45,886 bases of DNA. Origin: Nitrospiria bacterium (GTDB lineage Bacteria; Nitrospirota; Nitrospiria; JACQBZ01). The position numbers and the translations under genes are program-made. This document shows, piece by piece, positions 1 to 7,616 of the stretch. Positions within the stretch are counted from its first letter, which is position 1; each line of letters starts with the position of its first letter. The stretch spans positions 1 to 45,886 of the forward strand of contig DATKAN010000044.1 of assembly GCA_035498035.1 (NCBI GenBank), read 5' to 3'. The notes beneath the pieces are model-generated. The model was not told the origin of the DNA. It was given only the letters and a program-made list of their open reading frames with translations, and did no database searches.

Positions 1-288
1 CCCGTACCGATCATTAAACTCTTCCTGGCTCAGGAAATGCTGAAAATTCGGCGAGGCGGGGTTGGAAACATCCGCAATGAAGGCCTCCAGGGCCGCTTTA
101 TGGCGCAGCTCGAGGCCGACCACGATCCCGAGGGGAAGGTCTACGGGCGCGCGGCCGAGGTCGGTGGCTTGCGCCGCCAGGGGCGACCGGGAGCCCGGTT
201 GCAGCGGCTGGGCCATCGCCGGCGGGAACGGCAGGCCCAGAAGCCCGATCGCCATGACAGTCCAAACCAAATGTACGGAAGTTCTCAT
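1..288 (-). CDS. Kumamolisin/sedolisin-type (S53) protease precursor, N-terminal part only
   Basis: The gene runs off the left edge, so only the first 96 residues are present. They start with a hydrophobic signal peptide ending near PAMA-QP. The segment that follows matches the start of the Pro-kumamolisin activation domain, including LRHKAALEAFIADVSNP, ASPNFQHFLSQEEF and NDRYG. Family members are secreted acid serine carboxyl peptidases activated by removal of this propeptide. The ATG at 288 has a strong AGGAGGAGG ribosome site just upstream. The catalytic domain (Ser-Glu-Asp) lies outside the window, so activity cannot be judged. It is transcribed divergently from the DUF192 gene. Confidence 0.8.
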   Translation of the reverse strand, partial: MRTSVHLVWTVMAIGLLGLPFPPAMAQPLQPGSRSPLAAQATDLGRAPVDLPLGIVVGLELRHKAALEAFIADVSNPASPNFQHFLSQEEFNDRYG

Positions 289-341
289 CGTGGGGCCTCC
301 TCCTCTTTGACCTATCCCTTTGACAGATACGCCGACGATTT

Positions 342-371
342 CTAGTACCACGCCGCCGTTGCGATTGTCAA
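342..371 (-). promoter_or_regulatory. Sigma70-type promoter for the protease gene
   Basis: On the minus strand TTGACA (366-371) and TACTAG (342-347) are separated by 18 bp. It points at the protease start at 288, leaving a leader of about 45 nt. Confidence 0.5.
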
Positions 372-385
372 GAAAGAAGCGTCGG

Positions 386-414
386 TTGACATTTCAGAAT
401 CGGTATCGCATACT
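386..414 (+). promoter_or_regulatory. Sigma70-type promoter for the DUF192 gene, probably leaderless
   Basis: TTGACA (386-391), a 17 bp spacer and CATACT (409-414). The ATG at 421 begins only seven bases after the -10 box, where transcription should start. No Shine-Dalgarno sequence precedes the ATG. Confidence 0.6.
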
Positions 415-420
415 CCGGGA

Positions 421-855
421 ATGAGGAAATTTCTTTCCGTCATCTTCCTCCTGGCGGCGGTGGCCGCGGCCCGGGCCCAGGAGCCCGCGCCTTCCACGGT
501 CCCCCTGACCCTCCCCGACGGAAAGGCCCTTCGGGTCGAGGTCGCGCGAACGGAGGAGACGCGGGCCCTCGGCTTGATGTTTCGCGCCGCCCTGCCGGAG
601 GACCGCGGGATGCTGTTCGTATTCGATCGGCCCGGGCTCTACCGCTTCTGGATGAAGAACACCCTGATCCCGCTGGACATGGTCTGGATGGACGAACGGA
701 AGCGGATCATCCATATCGAATATCAGGTCCCGCCCTGCAAGCTGGATCCCTGCCCGGTCTATGGGCCGGCGGCTGAATGCCTCTACGTGCTGGAGGTGAT
801 TTCCGGCGTGGCCTCGCGGGAGCACCTCCGGGTGGGCCAGACGGTCGCGTTTTAA
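421..855 (+). CDS. DUF192 family secreted protein
   Basis: 144 residues with a signal peptide (about 1-19, ending AARAQ) followed by a single DUF192 domain. Recognisable signatures are the VEVARTEETRALGLMFR segment, GMLFVFD, the FWMKNTLIPLDMVW core and a YVLEV strand near the C terminus. The family is a small beta-barrel often found as a secreted protein; its biochemical role is not settled. Start choice is supported by the signal peptide. The 3' end overlaps the 3' end of the convergent rel gene by four bases (852-855). Confidence 0.85.
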   Translation: MRKFLSVIFLLAAVAAARAQEPAPSTVPLTLPDGKALRVEVARTEETRALGLMFRAALPEDRGMLFVFDRPGLYRFWMKNTLIPLDMVWMDERKRIIHIEYQVPPCKLDPCPVYGPAAECLYVLEVISGVASREHLRVGQTVAF

Positions 856-3029
856 CCCGCGGGCCCTCCGCCCCGGACCCGCTTGGCCTGGACGACGCCG
901 TCGACCTTCTCGATGCCCTTCAAGACCTTTTCGAGATGGGCGGCGTTCAGGATCTCCACCACGAAGTTCAGGATCGCCCGCCGGTCCGCGGTGGTCGTGA
1001 TGTCGGCATGGCTGATGTTCGCCTTCGCCGAGGTGATCGCGGCCGAGACCGAGGCCAGCATGCCCGGCCGGTCGACCGTCACCACGCCGATCTTCACGGA
1101 ATAGGACGCGGCCTCCTTCGTGTCCCACGCCACCTCCACGATCCGGTCCTTGTCGTAGTCCAGCTCGTCGATGTTGGGACAGTCCAACGTGTGCACCGAC
1201 AGCCCGCGGCCCCGCGTGACGAAACCGATGATCGGGTCGCCCGGAACCGGGTTGCAGCACTTTGAGAGATGGACCAGCAGGTCGCCGATCCCCTTGATCT
1301 TCACCCCGCTCGGACGGCCCCCGATCCTCCGGATGATTTTGTCGGCCAGGCCTTCCTTCACGGTCGCCGCGGGCTGAAGGCGGCGGATCACCTGCTCGGT
1401 CGTGATCCGTCCGTACCCGATCGCGACCAGCAGATCCTCGGGGGTCGCGATCCCGAAGTCCTTGGTCAGCGCGTTCAGATGTTCCGGCTTGAAGGGCTCG
1501 GTGGAGCTCAGGTGGTGGCGTTGCAGGGCCCGCTCGAGCAGTTTCTTTCCCACTTCCAGGCTCCGGATCCGCTCCTCGGTCTTGATCCAGTGCTTGATCT
1601 TGGCCTTGGCCCGCGCCGTCCGGACCCACTTCAGCCAATCCTTGCTGGGGGTTTGATTCGGGGAGGTCGTGACCTCGACGGAGTCCCCGCTGTGCAGGAC
1701 GAAGCGAAGCGGGACCAGCTTGCCGTTGACCTTGGCTCCGGTGCAGTGGTTTCCGACCTCGGTATGGACGCTGTAGGCGAAGTCGAGCGGACAGGCCCCC
1801 TTCGCCAGCTCCTTGACATCCCCCTTGGGCGTGAAGACGTAGATGACATCGGGAAAAAGGTCCATCTTGACCGAATCCATGAACTGCCGGTTGTCGGCCA
1901 GGTCCTGCTGCCACTCGACCAGTTGACGCAACCACCCGAAGACCCGGTCGGTCTTCTGATCGATCTGGCCCTTTTCCTTGTATTTCCAGTGAGCCGCGAT
2001 GCCCTCCTCCGCCACCTTGTGCATCTCCTCGGTCCGGATCTGAAATTCGACATGAAACCCCTTCGGACCGACCACCGTCGTGTGGAGGGATTGATATCCG
2101 TTGGATTTCGGCACCCCGATGTAATCCTTGAACCGTCCCGGCACGGGCCGCCAGAGGGAATGGATCATTCCGAGGATGGCGTAACAGTTCATCTTGGTGT
2201 CGGTGATGATCCGGACCGCGGCCAGGTCGTACACTTCCTCGAACGGGATGCCCTGGCGCTCCATCTTCTGGTAGATCCCGAACAGATGCTTGGAGCGGCC
2301 CAGCACCTGGCCCTTGAAACCGTATTCGGTCAGGCTTTTTTGGATGATCTTGATGATGTCCTGGATGTAGGCGTCGCGCACCTCCTGCCGCTGCGCCACC
2401 TTCTTGGTCAGGTTGTCGAACACCTCGGGCTTGAGGTAGCGGAGGCAGAGATCCTCCAGCTCCGTCCGCATCCAGCCGATTCCGAGCCGGTTGGCCAGCG
2501 GGGCGTAGATGTCGAGCGTTTCCTGCGCGATACGCTTCCGTTTTTCCTCGGGTAGATAATGAAGCGTCCGCATGTTGTGGAGGCGGTCGGCCAACTTGAT
2601 CAGGATGACCCGGATGTCCTCCGACATCGACAGCAACATCTTGCGGAAGTTCTCGGCCTGCTTCTCCTCGTGGGTCTTGAACTGGATCTTCCCGATTTTG
2701 GTGACGCCGTCGACCAGGTAGGCCACTTCTTTTCCGAAGCGTTGCTCCAGCTCGGCCGGCGGGATCCCGGTGTCTTCGATGGTGTCGTGGAGCAGAGCGG
2801 CCACGATCGAGGGAACGTCCAGTTTGAGATCGACGATGATCCGGGCCGTCTGGAGCGGATGCTGGAGAAAGGGTTCGCCCGACTCCCGCTTCTGGCCGGA
2901 ATGGGCCTTGGCCGAAAAATCATACGCCTCCTGGATCGGCTGGACGTCGGCCTGGGGATTATACTGCCGCAGCGATTGAATGATGGAATGCACGGAAACC
3001 AGTTCCGTCTGCCGGAGCCGAAACGCCAT
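852..3029 (-). CDS. rel: Bifunctional (p)ppGpp synthetase/hydrolase (Rel/SpoT)
   Basis: 725 residues, normal length for a long RelA/SpoT homologue. Domains in order: HD hydrolase with HDTIEDT at about 81-87; nucleotidyl synthetase with RFKDYIGVPKSNGYQSLH at about 299-316; TGS domain around 394-455; C-terminal ACT domain from about 650. The RFKD form of the synthetase loop is the version typical of bifunctional enzymes, and the HD metal residues are intact, so both synthesis and breakdown of the stringent-response alarmone are expected. The ATG lies one base after the recJ stop codon (TGA-C-ATG), with GGGAGG nine bases upstream, so the two are co-transcribed. Confidence 0.95.
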   Translation of the reverse strand: MAFRLRQTELVSVHSIIQSLRQYNPQADVQPIQEAYDFSAKAHSGQKRESGEPFLQHPLQTARIIVDLKLDVPSIVAALLHDTIEDTGIPPAELEQRFGKEVAYLVDGVTKIGKIQFKTHEEKQAENFRKMLLSMSEDIRVILIKLADRLHNMRTLHYLPEEKRKRIAQETLDIYAPLANRLGIGWMRTELEDLCLRYLKPEVFDNLTKKVAQRQEVRDAYIQDIIKIIQKSLTEYGFKGQVLGRSKHLFGIYQKMERQGIPFEEVYDLAAVRIITDTKMNCYAILGMIHSLWRPVPGRFKDYIGVPKSNGYQSLHTTVVGPKGFHVEFQIRTEEMHKVAEEGIAAHWKYKEKGQIDQKTDRVFGWLRQLVEWQQDLADNRQFMDSVKMDLFPDVIYVFTPKGDVKELAKGACPLDFAYSVHTEVGNHCTGAKVNGKLVPLRFVLHSGDSVEVTTSPNQTPSKDWLKWVRTARAKAKIKHWIKTEERIRSLEVGKKLLERALQRHHLSSTEPFKPEHLNALTKDFGIATPEDLLVAIGYGRITTEQVIRRLQPAATVKEGLADKIIRRIGGRPSGVKIKGIGDLLVHLSKCCNPVPGDPIIGFVTRGRGLSVHTLDCPNIDELDYDKDRIVEVAWDTKEAASYSVKIGVVTVDRPGMLASVSAAITSAKANISHADITTTADRRAILNFVVEILNAAHLEKVLKGIEKVDGVVQAKRVRGGGPAG

Positions 3030-3030
3030 G

Positions 3031-4800
3031 TCAGGCGCCTCCCGCGAGCCGGAGGTCTTTGACGCGCAGCTGGAGCCGCTCCCGACCCTGCCATATATTC
3101 CGTTCCGGGGTGAAGGCCAGGTCCAGCGCGGCGCCGTTCCGGAACAGGCCCATCCGATCGCCCATCCGAAACCCGATGGCGTCGACCAAGGCGCCGGACG
3201 GGGATCCGGATCCCCCCGGTCGTTTGCGAACGGAGAATTTCAGGTGGTTGGCGCCGACGATCCGTGGGCCGACCGGGATCAGGCCCCGGAGGAGCAGCGT
3301 CGGCTCCGGATTGGCCGGCCCGAAGGGGGCCAGGCTTTCCAGTTCGCCCACCAGCCCCGGGGTCAGCTCCTCCCATTCGACCGATGCGTCGATGTATTGC
3401 TTCGGCAGGAGGTCGTCGGGCTTGAGCGATTCGCGCGCGACGGAGGACAGGCGTTCCCGCAAGGCCGGGATCCGTTCCTCCCGAAGGGTCAAACCCGCGG
3501 CGGAATAGTGCCCGCCGAAGCGGATCAGGACCTCCCCGCAGCGCCTCAACCCATCGACCAGATGAAACCCCGCGATGCTCCGGGCCGATCCCTTCGCCAG
3601 GCCGTCGGAGTCGATCGCGAGGAGGACGGCCGGACGGTAATACCGTTCCACCAACCGGGCCGCCACGATCCCGACCACGCCCGGATGCCACCCACGCGAG
3701 GCGAGAACGATGCAGCCGTCATTCTGAAAATCAACCTCCGAGTCCACGCGGGCGCAGGCCTCCGCCAGGATCTTTTCCTCGATCTCCTGCCGCTGCCGGT
3801 TTTGAAGATTCAGGGACTGGGCGATCCGGCGGGCCTCATCCGGCGACGGCGTGGTGAGGAGACGGACCGCCTCCCCCGCGTCCGTCAGCCGTCCCGAGGC
3901 GTTGATCCGGGGGGCGAGGGTGAAACCGACCGTCCCGGCCTTGACCGGCGCTTCGGGAAGCCCGGCCGCCTCCTTCAACGCCCGAATGCCGGGCCGGCGG
4001 CCCTCCGTCAGTTGTTTCAAGCCTTCCTTGACCAGGTAGCGGTTCTCGCCCGTCATGGGAGAGACATCCGCGATGGTTCCCAGGGCGACCAGGTCCAGTC
4101 CGTCGGAGGGAACGCTTCCCGTCAGGGCCTGGATCACCTTGTAGGTCAGCCCGGCCGTGCACAGACCCTTCTCGGGATACCCGGCGTCCTCCCGCTTCGG
4201 GTTGAGAAGCGCCGTGGCGGGCGGAAGCTCGTCCGGAACCTCGTGGTGGTCCGTCACGATCACGTCCATTCCCAAGGAACGGGCCCGGCGGATCTCTTCG
4301 ACCGACGTGGTGCCGCAATCGGCGGTAATCAACAGCGTCGTCCCCCTGTCATGGAGGGCGCGTATCGCCGCTTCGTTTAGCCCGTAACCCTCCCTCAGGC
4401 GATCGGGGATGTAGAAACCGGCCTCCAGGCCCTGCCGTTTGAAGTGATCGAGGTAGAGAGTGGTCGCGGTCACGCCGTCCACGTCATAGTCCCCGTAAAT
4501 CACCACGCGCTCCGACCGCCGGATCGCCGCGCGAATCCGTGATACCGCCCGATCCATCGCGTTCAAGCGCAAGGGATCGATCAGGTCCGAGACCGACGGG
4601 TCGAGAAACGATCGCGCCGCCTCCGGCGTGCGTATGCCCCGGTTGATGAGGACGGAAGCCGTGGCGGGTTGAAGCCCAAGCGCCCCCATCAGCCGCGAAT
4701 GCGCCTCTCCGTCCCCCGGCCGCTCGACCCATTGTTTGGAATTGAAGAACCCCGGCTTTCCAGCCGGGGATTCTTCGATCCGAGTTGAAAAAATATCCAT
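3031..4800 (-). CDS. recJ: Single-stranded-DNA exonuclease RecJ
   Basis: 589 residues. The DHH phosphoesterase core shows DYDVDG (104-109), DCGTT (161-165) and TDHHEVPDELPP (from 183), followed by DHHA1 and OB-type regions. RecJ degrades single-stranded DNA 5' to 3' in recombination and mismatch repair. The first about 20 residues are unusual: residues 10-19 are encoded by one arm-loop-arm of a GC-rich palindrome (4744-4776), and a second palindrome lies in the leader. Normal RecJ sequence begins only at about residue 22 (KQWVERP). No in-frame ATG, GTG or TTG lies between, so the ATG at 4800 is used although no clear ribosome site precedes it. First gene of a recJ-rel operon. Confidence 0.93.
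   Translation of the reverse strand: MDIFSTRIEESPAGKPGFFNSKQWVERPGDGEAHSRLMGALGLQPATASVLINRGIRTPEAARSFLDPSVSDLIDPLRLNAMDRAVSRIRAAIRRSERVVIYGDYDVDGVTATTLYLDHFKRQGLEAGFYIPDRLREGYGLNEAAIRALHDRGTTLLITADCGTTSVEEIRRARSLGMDVIVTDHHEVPDELPPATALLNPKREDAGYPEKGLCTAGLTYKVIQALTGSVPSDGLDLVALGTIADVSPMTGENRYLVKEGLKQLTEGRRPGIRALKEAAGLPEAPVKAGTVGFTLAPRINASGRLTDAGEAVRLLTTPSPDEARRIAQSLNLQNRQRQEIEEKILAEACARVDSEVDFQNDGCIVLASRGWHPGVVGIVAARLVERYYRPAVLLAIDSDGLAKGSARSIAGFHLVDGLRRCGEVLIRFGGHYSAAGLTLREERIPALRERLSSVARESLKPDDLLPKQYIDASVEWEELTPGLVGELESLAPFGPANPEPTLLLRGLIPVGPRIVGANHLKFSVRKRPGGSGSPSGALVDAIGFRMGDRMGLFRNGAALDLAFTPERNIWQGRERLQLRVKDLRLAGGA
4744..4776. repeat. GC-rich palindrome inside the 5' end of recJ
   Basis: GAAGAACCCCGGCT and AGCCGGGGATTCTTC form a stem around TTCC. 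It is translated as RecJ residues 9-19 and resembles a REP-type element. Confidence 0.7.
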
Positions 4801-4805
4801 TTTTT

Positions 4806-4845
4806 GCTCGCTAACCCCGCCCTTCCAGGCGGGGATTGCGCTCGC
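4806..4845. repeat. REP-like palindrome in the recJ leader
   Basis: GCTCGCTAACCCCGCC and GGCGGGGATTGCGCTCGC flank CTTCCA as an imperfect palindrome. The outer AGCGAGC motif is shared with other intergenic repeats here (24231, 42087, 43806). Confidence 0.65.
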
Positions 4846-4876
4846 TTTACGGATTTACCGTCGACATAACAGCCCT

Positions 4877-4906
4877 ATCATAGGGCCAACGGCCCCGGTT
4901 TGTCAA
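4877..4906 (-). promoter_or_regulatory. Sigma70-type promoter for recJ-rel
   Basis: Minus-strand TTGACA (4901-4906), 18 bp spacer, TATGAT (4877-4882). The roughly 70-nt leader that follows contains the 4806-4845 palindrome. Confidence 0.65.
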
Positions 4907-4973
4907 ACCGCGACGGACTCCGGGATGGGAGGGGAAAATACCGGATCTGGAAGGAAATCGGAAGGGAACGGAC

Positions 4974-6581
4974 CTACCTGGAGAGTTGCCGGAGCTCTTC
5001 CTTCGCCGTCTTGTTCTCCGGGTCCCAGATCAGGGCTTCTTCGAACTGGCGCTGGGCCCGCTGGGTCATACCGCTCTTTTTATACAGCAGACCCAGCCCG
5101 AGATAATGATCGACCCCGGATGGATCGAGCTCGATCGCCTTCTTGAAATGGGTTTCGGCGTCGCGCTGACGGCCCGGGACCTGGGCCAGGGTTTTGGCCA
5201 ACAGCGCGTGATAACTGGCCTGCGCCGGCGCGGCCTTGACGGCGGCCTCAAAAAAATAAGCGGCCGTCTTGAAATCGCCTTTCCGGAGGGCCTGCTGTCC
5301 GGACAGGGCCTGCGCATCATGCGACGCGCCGGCGGCCTCCTCCCGCCCCTTCGCTTTTTTCATCGCCAAATTCGTGTCGTAATCCTGCCGCCTTCGGTCC
5401 ATCAGCAGCGTGTCGTACGCCTCCTTAATGGCCCGGAAGAGCGCCTCGAGCTGGGGGGTGAGCTCTTCCAGTCCGGCCTGGAAATGCCGGTCGGGGTGGT
5501 ACTCCTTGGCCAGGTGAAAATAGGCCCGTTTGATCTGATCCCCCGTCGCCGTTTTCTCCAAGCCCAACACTTGATAAAAATCCTGGTGCTGGAGGGATTC
5601 GTAGGCCTGTCTGATCTTCTGTTTGGTCTTCTGAGCCTCCCGGGTGTCCGTCGAAGTCTCCTCCGATTTGAAAATCTGTTCGCGACCCTCCACAACCGCT
5701 TCCTGCTGCTCCTGTTTAACTTCTTCCAAGAGTTGTTCTTCGAGTCCAGGCCCTGATTTTACGGCTCCGTGGAGATCGGGGGATGGGGAAGAAGGGGCCT
5801 CCCTCCGGGGTTCCCGCGCGGGCTCCGGGGCCGCCTGAACGGAGGGCTTCTCCGCAGGATGGGTGGCGACGACTTCGGCCAGACCGATCGAAAGAAAATA
5901 GGCGAGAAGTTTCAGGGTCTCAAACGCCGGGAGTTCGGAGGCGGCGAAGATCTCGTGAATGGTGTTTTTACCGTCGATCTGCATTAAAAGCCTCCGCTCC
6001 CTTTCCTTCAGATCGATGTCCTGAAAAAGAACGAGGGGATCCGTGGTGATCTGCAATACCGTGCTCAAAGGCGGGAGCTCGTTGCGAAGACGGACAAAGT
6101 CATTGATCCGGCGGATGCCGTCCAGGATGAGGTTCCCCGTGCTCATTTTAAGGGTAATGATCTCCTGGGTCGGCAGCGGGCCCTCTTCGAACCGATACTC
6201 CCCGTCCAGCCAGGTGAAAAGGCTCAATATGATATCTTTCACCTGAGAGCTGACCGCGGTGAAGAGGTCCTTGGCGGTGAGCACACCCTGCTCGACCAGG
6301 ACCGTCCCGAAGCGCTTCCGGGTCCTGCCCGTCACTTCGGCAGCGACCTCGTACTGATTAAAGGAGATCCGGCCGGCTTTGAGCAGCGCCTCTCCCAGCC
6401 AGTCGTCCCGGTATTTGGAGGTCGCGAAAATAATGTCGCCGTCTTTGATGAAGAGCGATTTGTGCTGATCGTTCCGCCAGACGAGAAGCACCCCGGTCTT
6501 CTTTTGCCGTTGCAGGTCCGTCAGTATCTTCGGCAGTCGTTGATCCCGCAGTCTCCCCGACACGGGCACGCCGTCCGTCAT
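4974..6581 (-). CDS. DUF4388 (PATAN)-DnaJ-TPR fusion protein
   Basis: 535 residues, apparently cytoplasmic. Residues 1-160 form a DUF4388/PATAN-type domain with the repeated 'GRxSxxQYxxA...FGTVLVEQGVLT' pattern. Residues 335-390 are a J domain with FYQVLGLEKTATGDQIKRAY and the Hsp70-contacting HPD at 362-364. A Pro/Glu-rich linker and charged helix separate them, and residues about 425-530 hold tetratricopeptide repeats. The J domain suggests it recruits DnaK; PATAN domains occur in signalling proteins of delta-proteobacteria and Nitrospirota. The ATG at 6581 is preferred over the adjacent upstream TTG because GAGGAGG is well spaced from it. Last gene of the yajC-secD-secF block, 11 bases after secF. 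Confidence 0.85.
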   Translation of the reverse strand: MTDGVPVSGRLRDQRLPKILTDLQRQKKTGVLLVWRNDQHKSLFIKDGDIIFATSKYRDDWLGEALLKAGRISFNQYEVAAEVTGRTRKRFGTVLVEQGVLTAKDLFTAVSSQVKDIILSLFTWLDGEYRFEEGPLPTQEIITLKMSTGNLILDGIRRINDFVRLRNELPPLSTVLQITTDPLVLFQDIDLKERERRLLMQIDGKNTIHEIFAASELPAFETLKLLAYFLSIGLAEVVATHPAEKPSVQAAPEPAREPRREAPSSPSPDLHGAVKSGPGLEEQLLEEVKQEQQEAVVEGREQIFKSEETSTDTREAQKTKQKIRQAYESLQHQDFYQVLGLEKTATGDQIKRAYFHLAKEYHPDRHFQAGLEELTPQLEALFRAIKEAYDTLLMDRRRQDYDTNLAMKKAKGREEAAGASHDAQALSGQQALRKGDFKTAAYFFEAAVKAAPAQASYHALLAKTLAQVPGRQRDAETHFKKAIELDPSGVDHYLGLGLLYKKSGMTQRAQRQFEEALIWDPENKTAKEELRQLSR

Positions 6582-6592
6582 CAAGGCCCTCC

Positions 6593-7510
6593 TCAGGCGC
6601 GTTTGAGCAGTCTTCCCCCGCTTCCTTTCCAGACCACCAGGATCGAACTGGCCACAAAGATGGAGGAGTAGTTCCCGACAATGACGCCCACCAGGAGCGC
6701 GAAGGAAAAATCATGGATGACCTCTCCCCCGAAGAAGAACAGCGCGACCAGCACGAGGACGACGGTCAACGAAACCACAATGGTCCGGCTGAGCACCTGG
6801 TTGATCCCGCCGTTGATCACCTGCTCCAACGACTCCCGGCGGCGAAACTTCAGATTTTCACGGATCCGGTCGAAAACCACGACCTTGTCCGTCAAGGAGT
6901 AACCGGCCAGCGTCAGCAGGGCCGTCACGATGAGCAGGGTGATTTCCTTGTTGACGAGAAAGAGCACGCCCAGGACGGCCAGGACGTCGTGAAACGTCGC
7001 GATCGCGGCCGCGATCCCGAAACGGAACTCGAAACGCACCGCGATGTACAGGATGATGCCGATCATCGAGAAGAGGACGGCGACGATGGCCTTTTTCTGA
7101 AGTTCCTGTCCGATCGTGGGACCGATGGCCGTGCTGCTGTCCACCACGAACTTGTTCGTCGAGAACTCTTTTTCAAACACCTGGACGATCCGGTTGGCCG
7201 CATCCTCCTGAATCGTGTTCTGCTGCTTCACCCGGACCAGCAGCCTGTTTCCGTTCGTGAACTGCTGAAGCTCGGCGTCCGGAAAACCGTTCGTCGACAG
7301 CACCCGGCGGGCGTCGTCGATCTGGATCGGCTGCTCGAATTTGAGTTGGACCGCGGTGCCGCCCGCAAAGTCGATGCCGAGGTTTGCCCGACCGCGACCG
7401 ATCTGCACGACGGTAAAAAGCCCGAGCACGACGAGGATGCCGGAAAAGATAAACGCATAATTCCGTTTGCCGATGAAATCGATATTCGTTTTTCCCAAGA
7501 TTTCGAACAT
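6593..7510 (-). CDS. secF: Protein translocase subunit SecF
   Basis: 305 residues with six predicted membrane helices and the large periplasmic loop after helix 1. Family signatures include GIDFAGGTAVQLKF after helix 1, the ARFEFRFGIAAAIATFHD-like segment around helix 4 and VVFDRIRENL. SecF pairs with SecD to pull exported proteins across the inner membrane using the proton gradient. It follows secD, with a repeat-containing spacer of about 105 bp between them. Confidence 0.96.
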   Translation of the reverse strand: MFEILGKTNIDFIGKRNYAFIFSGILVVLGLFTVVQIGRGRANLGIDFAGGTAVQLKFEQPIQIDDARRVLSTNGFPDAELQQFTNGNRLLVRVKQQNTIQEDAANRIVQVFEKEFSTNKFVVDSSTAIGPTIGQELQKKAIVAVLFSMIGIILYIAVRFEFRFGIAAAIATFHDVLAVLGVLFLVNKEITLLIVTALLTLAGYSLTDKVVVFDRIRENLKFRRRESLEQVINGGINQVLSRTIVVSLTVVLVLVALFFFGGEVIHDFSFALLVGVIVGNYSSIFVASSILVVWKGSGGRLLKRA

Positions 7511-7527
7511 GCAGGCTCCTATTTATC

Positions 7528-7614
7528 AGCGGGGGCCGTGCGGCGACACATAAAGCCGGTCCTCCGATGCCCCCAAACCCCGCGCTCGGACAGGCCAAGC
7601 CTGATCCTCGCTTA
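7528..7614 (-). repeat. Dispersed intergenic repeat, type A (copy 1)
   Basis: Sits in the secD-secF spacer. It matches the element at 10981-11061 over most of its length: both carry GCGGGGGCC, CCTCCGATGCCCC, CCCCGCGCTCGG and GATCCTCGCTT in the same order and spacing. Read on the minus strand both begin AAGCGAGGATC. Confidence 0.75.
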
Positions 7615-7616
7615 GT

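Noticed and set aside
394-1935. 513-codon open frame on the minus strand across the rel gene
   Set aside because: It is a shadow of rel in another frame: Gly/Arg/Pro-rich composition and no domain, whereas the 725-residue Rel product is unmistakable.
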